Positions 54,844-61,312 of a DNA stretch of 64,000 nt are shown piece by piece. The notes under the pieces were generated by a model. The model searched no databases. It had not been told where the DNA came from and saw only the letters and a program-made list of their open reading frames with translations. Numbering within the stretch: the stretch's first letter is position 1; the number at the start of each line of letters is the position of its first letter. Source of the stretch: Acidobacteriota bacterium (GTDB lineage Bacteria > Acidobacteriota > Blastocatellia > Pyrinomonadales > Pyrinomonadaceae); the NCBI GenBank assembly GCA_019639115.1, contig JAHBSM010000006.1, positions 150,123 to 214,122 on the forward strand, written 5' to 3'. Position numbers and translations under genes: made by a program.

Positions 54844-55707
54844 CTAAACGTCGAACGGCAGATCTGTTACCTCGACTGAGGCGTTTCCGGTTACCAGAAC
54901 CGTTCCTTTTTGCAAAAACTCATTACGAACATATGCCAGGGCGATAGCCCTCTCCAGCTTTGGCGAGTACGTTACCGACGTTATCCGGCCCGCGGGTTTA
55001 CCTTCCGGTGATTTCAATGCATCACCCGGCTCGATGGTGCCGTCTGACACCAGTCCGGTCAATTGTTTTGCGACATGGCCGCGGAAGTGGATGCGGGCGA
55101 TTATCTCCTGCCCGATGTAACAGCCTTTGTTGTAGGAGATCAAGCCGTCAATGCCGAGTTCCGGCACAATGGTCGACTCGTCCATATCGACGCCGAATTT
55201 CGGAACGCCGCTCTCGATGCGCAGCGTTTCATACAGCTCGTCAGATATCTGGATAGGACCTTCCGGCATCGGCTTATCATGCGGTACGAAATATCCCGTT
55301 GATCTGCCCTCGAACGTCAGGCCGCCTCCCGACCCAAGCGAACCTGGCCCGAAGATCTCAAAATACCGGTAGTTATCCGATAGGTCTTCGACAAAAAAAT
55401 CACCAGCATATGTGAACCGAAACAGATTCTGAAATACCGCTTCCCTCGTGGCTTCTTCTGTTTCGATGAGAAATTGGTCCCCGCGACGCTGAACGCGGAT
55501 CACAGCAAGCAGCCGGCCCTGTGCATTCGGAAACGCTGCGAGCATCTGTCCCCCGTCGGCAAGTGTTTTGACATCGTTAGTTATCAACCCGTCGAGGAAC
55601 TGAACTGCCTCGCCGCCCGACACTGCGATCAGCCCTCGGCGCGTTTCGAAAAAGCCTGCGCCACCTGCGTGGATGTGTCGATAGTCTTTTTGGAATTCTT
55701 TGTTCAT
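54844..55707 (-). CDS. ygfZ: YgfZ/GcvT-domain folate-binding protein
   Basis: A 287-residue tetrahydrofolate-dependent protein that helps maintain certain Fe-S enzymes. The diagnostic K-G-C-Y-I-G-Q-E motif is present, with I-S-Y-N before it and R-I-H-F-R-G-H-V after it, as in bacterial YgfZ. The GcvT-like N-domain contains V-S-G-G-E-A-V-Q-F-L-D-G-L-I-T-N-D-V. ATG 55707 is chosen over an earlier in-frame Met because sequence before it is not family-like. It is divergent from the Mrp/ApbC ATPase gene, another Fe-S factor, 64 nt away. Confidence 0.92.
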   Translation of the reverse strand: MNKEFQKDYRHIHAGGAGFFETRRGLIAVSGGEAVQFLDGLITNDVKTLADGGQMLAAFPNAQGRLLAVIRVQRRGDQFLIETEEATREAVFQNLFRFTYAGDFFVEDLSDNYRYFEIFGPGSLGSGGGLTFEGRSTGYFVPHDKPMPEGPIQISDELYETLRIESGVPKFGVDMDESTIVPELGIDGLISYNKGCYIGQEIIARIHFRGHVAKQLTGLVSDGTIEPGDALKSPEGKPAGRITSVTYSPKLERAIALAYVRNEFLQKGTVLVTGNASVEVTDLPFDV

Positions 55708-55771
55708 TTGTCTGCAACCAATTTTGTTACAATACGAATTCACTTTATTACGCTGACTAGGTTTTTACATA

Positions 55772-56854
55772 ATGAGCCAACTTTCAGAACAGAAAATTCT
55801 TGATTCTCTAACCGCGATCATTGACCCCGATCTTCGCAAGGATATCGTTACGCTTGGCTTTGTCCGAGACGTGCAGATCAATGGAGGCGACGTTTCGTTT
55901 CGTATCGTGCTTACCACGCCGGCTTGCCCAGTGAAAGAAGAGATGGAATCGCAGGCTCGCGCGATCGTTGCTGAGCTCGACGGCGTGACCAACGTCAATG
56001 TCACGATGGATGCCGAGGTGCCGCAGGGACGCGGCGTCGCAAACAACGTCGCGATTGCGGGAGTGAAGAACATCATCGCGGTATCCAGCGGCAAAGGCGG
56101 CGTCGGCAAATCGACCGTAGCGGTCAATCTTGCTGTCGCCCTTGCTCTCGACGGAGCAAAGGTCGGCATCATGGACGCTGACGTTTACGGGCCCAATGTT
56201 CCGCTGATGCTCGGCACGGGCTACGACCAGCCGGAGGTAGAGGACGGCAAATTGAGACCTATCGAAGCTCACGGCATAAAGATGATCTCGATGGCTGTCC
56301 TAGTGCCGCCAGATAAACCCATGATCCTGCGCGGCCCGATGTTGCACGGCGTCGTTCGCCAGTTTCTGACCGACGTAAATTGGGGCGAACTCGATTATCT
56401 GATCGTCGATATGCCGCCCGGAACAGGCGATGTGCAGCTATCGCTCGCTCAGCTTGTGCCGGTTCAAGGCGCCGTTCTAGTGACAACGCCGCAGGAAGTG
56501 TCGCTATCAGACGTTCGCCGTGCGGTCAAGATGTTCGAAACGGTCAACGTGCCCGTTCTGGGCGTGATCGAGAATATGTCGTATTTCATCGCACCCGATA
56601 CCGGAAACAAATACGAGATCTTCGGCAAAGGCGGAGGACAAAAACTCTGTGATGAATACGGACTCAACTTACTCGGTGAGGTTCCTCTCGGAATGGAGGT
56701 ACGCGAAGGCGGGGACAGGGGCACGCCAGTCGTCGCTGCTTTTCCTGAATCGCCGCAGGCATTTGCGTTCCGCAAGGTCGCAGAAGAGGTAGCCCGTCAA
56801 GTCTCGATCGAAGCGATGAAACCCGATCTGGTAATACTGTCGCGGTCGAACTGA
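55772..56854 (+). CDS. apbC: Mrp/ApbC-type Fe-S cluster carrier ATPase
   Basis: A 360-residue P-loop ATPase. The N-terminal MIP18/DUF59 domain (I-I-D-P-D-L-R-K-D-I-V-T-L-G-F-V and T-T-P-A-C-P-V-K, conserved Cys) leads to the deviant Walker A G-K-G-G-V-G-K-S-T (107-115). It continues with M-D-A-D-V-Y-G-P-N-V-P and D-M-P-P-G-T-G-D, and then E-N-M-S-Y-F. The C-P-x-C cluster motif that normally follows E-N-M-S-Y-F is absent (I-A-P-D-T-G-N), so if it carries a cluster the ligands must differ; some other Mrp lineages also lack it. It is probably involved in Fe-S transfer, supported by divergent ygfZ. Confidence 0.92.
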   Translation: MSQLSEQKILDSLTAIIDPDLRKDIVTLGFVRDVQINGGDVSFRIVLTTPACPVKEEMESQARAIVAELDGVTNVNVTMDAEVPQGRGVANNVAIAGVKNIIAVSSGKGGVGKSTVAVNLAVALALDGAKVGIMDADVYGPNVPLMLGTGYDQPEVEDGKLRPIEAHGIKMISMAVLVPPDKPMILRGPMLHGVVRQFLTDVNWGELDYLIVDMPPGTGDVQLSLAQLVPVQGAVLVTTPQEVSLSDVRRAVKMFETVNVPVLGVIENMSYFIAPDTGNKYEIFGKGGGQKLCDEYGLNLLGEVPLGMEVREGGDRGTPVVAAFPESPQAFAFRKVAEEVARQVSIEAMKPDLVILSRSN

Positions 56855-56883
56855 TGATCGGCAGGCTATCCGGTCGCGGGATC

Positions 56884-59484
56884 TCAGATACCCGCAACCC
56901 GCTGGATCGAGTCCTGTAGCTGCCGCGGTTTGTGCGCGTAGTATCCGGGCAACGTTCCTGCGTCTTTCATACTATTCCACAGATCAAAGCTTTTCTGATA
57001 GGCGCTACGCGATTCCGAAAGCCTTTTCGCTTTTTCGTGAACACCTGCTATCGAGGCATAGGTGTCAGCCAGGTTCGCGAGGTTGTAGGGGTCGTTCTCG
57101 TTCCCCTTTTTAAGTGCTGTTTGGATATTCAGCGCTCTTTGAAAGTCGGCCATCGCCGCACTTGGTTCATCGATTATGGAGTGGACGGTGCCTGAGTTCC
57201 AATATGCAAGACCGAGTTGGCTTGCCGCCAGATAATTTTTCGAATCGCCGGAAGCCGCTTTTCTCAATATCTCGATCGACCTATTCACGTTTGCCAACCC
57301 CTTGGCCCCGGACCCGGTCACTGCTTCGAGACGTCCGACATTTGCTAATGCGATAGCGAAGACCAACTCCACCTGCGCCTTTTGCGGACCGATCGAGGAG
57401 AGAAGGGCTTCACTCTCGGTCAGAGCGTCCCTGAATGCCGCCAACGCCCTCGCATTGTCGTTCTGAGATTCATACCGCTCGCCGAGGCGCCTATAGACCA
57501 TTTGAAGCACGTCGTGGATCTTGTCATTCAGGCTCATCCCGTCTCGGCCCTTTGTGTCTGCCTCCTCGGTCGAGACGATCGACCGGCACAATGAGATAGC
57601 GGCCTCGTAATTAGCAACGGCTGAGTCAAAATCGGCGGGCTCGCGTGTCTGTCGCATGTCGCCCAGTTCCAGATGGAATCGAGCGGCCGTGACGCTGTAC
57701 AGCGGATTCGACCGATCTGAACTCGTCAAGCCGTCTAATATCGACGTTGCGCGAGTACAATGCTGCTCTGCCTCTGCCCATTTTCCGCCGATCTGAAATG
57801 TTCGAAACAGCTTGCTGTGGAGAAGTGCGGTCTTGTACCGTTCGTCGTCGGATAGCTCGTCGAAGATCGATTCGCGAATATCTAGGGCCTTTGCATAGCT
57901 CGTAATGGCCGCATCGGTCTCGCCGAGATTCGGTCCGAGCGGATTGCCTTGGACGTCGCCAACCCTCTCGAGTCCGGTCGCAAGTTCCAACTGCAGAGAC
58001 ATTTCTTTTGGGCCCTCCTTAGCGAGTTTGTCGAGATACTCGAGAGCACGTGCAACGATCTCTCGGCGAGCAGGGGTCGAACCCGGGAGATCGCGTATCG
58101 AATCATGCACGTCAAATACAAGCGAGTTCGCCAGCCGCCTGATATCTGCCGATCGTGCATCGGCCGTCGCCCGCTCCCGGTCTGCCTTGACCGCCTGCCA
58201 GACGGCGACTGAGGTTGTTCCAGTAAGCAAAAACCCGGCAAACGCGGTCGCTGCAAGGCCCGCACGATGCCTTTTGACGAACTTACCGACTCGATACGTC
58301 ATCGTATCCGCGGTCGCTTTGACTGGCATCCCGGTGAGATACCTATCGAGGTCCTCTATGAGTTCCTGAACAGATCGATATCGACGTTCCGGTTCGTTCC
58401 GCAAAGCCTTCAAAACAATATTGTCGAGGTCGCCGCGCAAGGTTCGCGGATCGGGGAGGCTTCGTTGCGTTGCCGGTGATGCACTTTCGCCGCCGGTAAG
58501 GCGGTTATCTCCACGGGCAGTGGCCTTGGCGTCCGAAGTCGCCTGATGATCGAACAAAACCGCGAGCGAGGGCTTTTTCGGCTCCTCGCCAGTGATTGGG
58601 TATGATGCCGACCTGCTGACATTCCGAAACGGCCTCACACCGGTCAGCAATTCATAGAGAACAACACCGAGGCTGAAAACATCGGTCGCAGTCGTGGTCG
58701 GCTCGCCGCGGATCTGTTCAGGCGACGCATATTCCGGCGTCAAGACTCTGAATTGTGTTGCTGTGACCGTCTCCGAGTCCGACAGTCGATCCGGCGACAA
58801 GAGCTTTCCGATGCCAAAATCAAGGAGCTTCGGTTCAGCGTTGTCAGTGACGAGGATATTCGACGGTTTTAGGTCTCGATGAACGACGAGCTTTTGATGT
58901 GCATACGAGACAGCGGAGCAGACATCTATGAATAGCTCGATGCGGCCTCGGGCATCAAGCCCGTGTCTGTCGCAATACCGAGTTATGGGCTCTCCCTCAA
59001 CGTACTCCATGACGAAATACGGCAGGCCGTCTCCCGTTGAACCGCCGTCGAGCATACGAGCAATGTTCGGATGTTCGAGATTTGCAAGGATCTGCCGCTC
59101 GAGTATGAACCGTTTAAGGACCGCGGACGTGTCCATGCCGCGTTTTATGAACTTGAGGGCTACGCGTTTCGAGAATCCCTCGCCTTCGTGCTCGGCAAGA
59201 TAAACCGTGCCCATGCCGCCGCTGCCGATCTTTTCGATCAATCGGTATTCGCCGATCTCGCGGCCCGTCAGATCATCATTTACGTCAGGCACGAACCGGC
59301 CGCTCTCGATCAAATACGGCTGCTCGATGAACGCACCCGCGTCACGGTCCGCGGCAAGCAGGGCCCGAACGTCGGCTTCGATCTCCGGAGGCAATTCACG
59401 TATGAAGTGATCGAGTTCCGCCAAAGGGATCGCTTTGGCTTGTGTGTAGGCGTCTTTTATCTGATTCCAGATCGCAGGTTCCAT
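56884..59484 (-). CDS. Membrane Ser/Thr protein kinase with C-terminal TPR region
   Basis: An 866-residue PknB-like kinase. The short N-terminal acidic helical stretch (1-75) precedes the kinase domain: G-S-G-G-M-G loop at 87-92, catalytic Lys111, H-R-D-L-K-P-S-N at 202-209 and D-F-G at 222-224, all intact. The activation segment has Y-A-S-P-E-Q. A membrane helix (about 412-434, A-A-T-A-F-A-G-F-L-L-T-G-T-T) separates a periplasmic half of TPR-like repeats. This architecture is very common in Acidobacteriota. An ECF sigma gene lies 39 nt upstream on the same strand, forming a kinase-sigma operon. Confidence 0.94.
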   Translation of the reverse strand: MEPAIWNQIKDAYTQAKAIPLAELDHFIRELPPEIEADVRALLAADRDAGAFIEQPYLIESGRFVPDVNDDLTGREIGEYRLIEKIGSGGMGTVYLAEHEGEGFSKRVALKFIKRGMDTSAVLKRFILERQILANLEHPNIARMLDGGSTGDGLPYFVMEYVEGEPITRYCDRHGLDARGRIELFIDVCSAVSYAHQKLVVHRDLKPSNILVTDNAEPKLLDFGIGKLLSPDRLSDSETVTATQFRVLTPEYASPEQIRGEPTTTATDVFSLGVVLYELLTGVRPFRNVSRSASYPITGEEPKKPSLAVLFDHQATSDAKATARGDNRLTGGESASPATQRSLPDPRTLRGDLDNIVLKALRNEPERRYRSVQELIEDLDRYLTGMPVKATADTMTYRVGKFVKRHRAGLAATAFAGFLLTGTTSVAVWQAVKADRERATADARSADIRRLANSLVFDVHDSIRDLPGSTPARREIVARALEYLDKLAKEGPKEMSLQLELATGLERVGDVQGNPLGPNLGETDAAITSYAKALDIRESIFDELSDDERYKTALLHSKLFRTFQIGGKWAEAEQHCTRATSILDGLTSSDRSNPLYSVTAARFHLELGDMRQTREPADFDSAVANYEAAISLCRSIVSTEEADTKGRDGMSLNDKIHDVLQMVYRRLGERYESQNDNARALAAFRDALTESEALLSSIGPQKAQVELVFAIALANVGRLEAVTGSGAKGLANVNRSIEILRKAASGDSKNYLAASQLGLAYWNSGTVHSIIDEPSAAMADFQRALNIQTALKKGNENDPYNLANLADTYASIAGVHEKAKRLSESRSAYQKSFDLWNSMKDAGTLPGYYAHKPRQLQDSIQRVAGI

Positions 59485-59523
59485 TCACTCAGCACACTAC
59501 GCGAGAATCATTCGTCGATCGGC

Positions 59524-60084
59524 TCATTTGGCCCGAACCCGTTCGTAGAGCCAGGCTCGAGCTATCGACCATTCACGCTTTACTGTTGCCGGCGAGATAT
59601 CCAGCACCTTTGCGGTCTCTTCGATGGTCAATCCACCAAAATAACGCAGCTCGACGATCTTACTTTGATCGGGGTCGAACGTCGCAAGTTCGGTCAGCGC
59701 CGCATCCAGGTCGAGAAGATGTTTATCTACTTCAACTGAGATCGACGGCACATCGTCGATCGGGACCTTTTCTGCGTTGCGTTTGAGCGATCGACGTGAC
59801 CTGGCCGCGTCTATCAGGATCCGTCGCATAGCCTGTGCCGCAATGGCAAAGAACTGTCCGCGGTTTTGCCAATCTACATTTCTCTGGTCAGTTAGCTTGA
59901 AATAAGCCTCATGCACAAGTTCGGTCGTCTGGATCGAATTGGCATATTCGCGATCGAGGAAACTTCCGGCGAGCCGTCGCAATTCGTCATAAACAAGCGG
60001 GAGAAGTCTATCGAGAGCCTCGCGTCCCTTTCCCTGCTCACTTCCTGCAAGCTCGTTAAGTAGGAGTGTGACTTCGCTTGCCAT
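59524..60084 (-). CDS. ECF-subfamily RNA polymerase sigma factor
   Basis: A 186-residue sigma factor of the type widespread in Acidobacteriota and Planctomycetota. Region 2 contains E-L-V-H-E-A-Y-F-K-L, F-F-A-I-A-A-Q-A-M-R-R-I-L-I-D-A-A-R. Region 4 is a helix-turn-helix, I-V-E-L-R-Y-F-G-G-L-T-I-E-E-T-A-K-V-L-D-I-S-P-A-T-V-K. The ATG at 60084 is chosen, giving the usual M-A-S-E-V-T-x-L-L start. It is 39 nt upstream of the Ser/Thr kinase, and control by phosphorylation is plausible but inferred; no anti-sigma gene is visible. Confidence 0.92.
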   Translation of the reverse strand: MASEVTLLLNELAGSEQGKGREALDRLLPLVYDELRRLAGSFLDREYANSIQTTELVHEAYFKLTDQRNVDWQNRGQFFAIAAQAMRRILIDAARSRRSLKRNAEKVPIDDVPSISVEVDKHLLDLDAALTELATFDPDQSKIVELRYFGGLTIEETAKVLDISPATVKREWSIARAWLYERVRAK

Positions 60085-60184
60085 AAGAATATTTGAGCCA
60101 ATTTTATCACGGATACCGCGTTTTCGAGTGATGAAGTTCATTCGGCCGCTCGTGGCCTATCAGCAATAGTCTCAGGAGGAATAA

Positions 60185-61027
60185 ATGAGAAAAACACTGC
60201 TTTTCACAATTCTAACGGCGGTTTGTGCCGTGTCTGCATTCGGCCAGCGAGCCGTTGTTGCAAAAGAGGCCCGAGAATTCTCGGATATCATTCGCAGCGA
60301 GTTTCGGAATGCCGAGACCGAGGCTAAGTGGTTCGAATCGGCTGCGCAGGCCGCCACGACGCCTTCTCCGTTCAATGATACCGATTCGTTCGGACAAAAT
60401 GCCCAATTCATCGGCAGCCTGTATGCAGGGACGGTTTACATCTACCGAAGCTGCGACCCGGCGGTTCTTCAGTCCGAGCTGGATCTGACCCTTGCTGCGG
60501 ACGATAAATGCGTCGTTCACGATTATCCGACCTCGTCGATGGCGACGAGCGAGTTTTACGACAATATGTGGGAGATCACTATCCCCAAGAACACCGTCAG
60601 CAATGTCATATATCCGATGCTGAACAACCGCATCACATGGGATGCTTCTAGCGGAATTCCAGGCCAATACGGCTATCTATATATCCCTCGCGTCACAATT
60701 GTCAGCACGGCACTGAACAGCCCGCAGGCGATCAATCCGACGACCGGACTGCCAATGAACGGCAGCTTCACGACCTCTCTTCCCGGTTCAAGGGTGCTCA
60801 GCCAATTCTCGTCAACGGGCGACTTTGCGAACATGACCGATTCCTACGCATCTGTTGCAGGACGCGGATTCTCGCGAGCTTATTTTCGAGCAATCGGACT
60901 GCCGAACAACGTGATCAATGACCTGTTCAAGAAGGAAATGAAACTTAGATTCGGGATCAGGGTCCGCGCCTTTGGCCGCATCGATTATGCAGATTTCTCC
61001 TACACCTTCAGATTGCTTGGGCAATAG
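60185..61027 (+). CDS. Secreted hypothetical protein
   Basis: A 280-residue exported protein of unknown family with an excellent AGGAGGAATAAATG start. The signal peptide is short (L-L-F-T-I-L-T-A-V-C-A-V-S-A-F-G). The mature part has two Cys close together (C-D-P and D-K-C-V-V-H-D-Y), a Tyr/Phe-rich middle (W-D-A-S-S-G-I-P-G-Q-Y-G-Y-L-Y-I-P-R-V-T-I) and a beta-rich end (G-I-R-V-R-A-F-G-R-I-D-Y-A-D-F). No repeats or lipobox. It is divergent from the ECF sigma and upstream of a delta-60 repeat protein. Confidence 0.8.
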   Translation: MRKTLLFTILTAVCAVSAFGQRAVVAKEAREFSDIIRSEFRNAETEAKWFESAAQAATTPSPFNDTDSFGQNAQFIGSLYAGTVYIYRSCDPAVLQSELDLTLAADDKCVVHDYPTSSMATSEFYDNMWEITIPKNTVSNVIYPMLNNRITWDASSGIPGQYGYLYIPRVTIVSTALNSPQAINPTTGLPMNGSFTTSLPGSRVLSQFSSTGDFANMTDSYASVAGRGFSRAYFRAIGLPNNVINDLFKKEMKLRFGIRVRAFGRIDYADFSYTFRLLGQ

Positions 61028-61046
61028 AAGTGTTGGCGTCAGCACC

Positions 61047-61079
61047 GTCCCGGACGAAAGGCCAACTTCCGTCCGGGAC
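61047..61079 (+). terminator. Stem-loop downstream of the hypothetical gene
   Basis: A 10-bp perfect stem (61047-61056 with 61070-61079) and a 13-nt loop 19 nt after the stop, but without a following T run. It may be a terminator helped by Rho, or a mRNA-stabilising hairpin. Nothing else was seen in 61080-61312 before the next start. Confidence 0.45.
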
Positions 61080-61312
61080 GAACCCAATTGGACACGCAAT
61101 GGTTTGCTCTTAACCGGTCCTGCAACGCCGCCGTCACCTCGGCCGGTCACATATTTGAACAATTGGGCGTTCGCTTTTCTTAAGTTCAACCGATCTGACG
61201 GCCCATCTCGGGGCAATTCGTCAGCAGGTCGAATGTCAGGTGATCTGAACTTAGGAGAATTTTCGCGTAGTAGTTCGAGTTCCTTCAATTCAAGGCAACG
61301 GGAGACCCGCAG

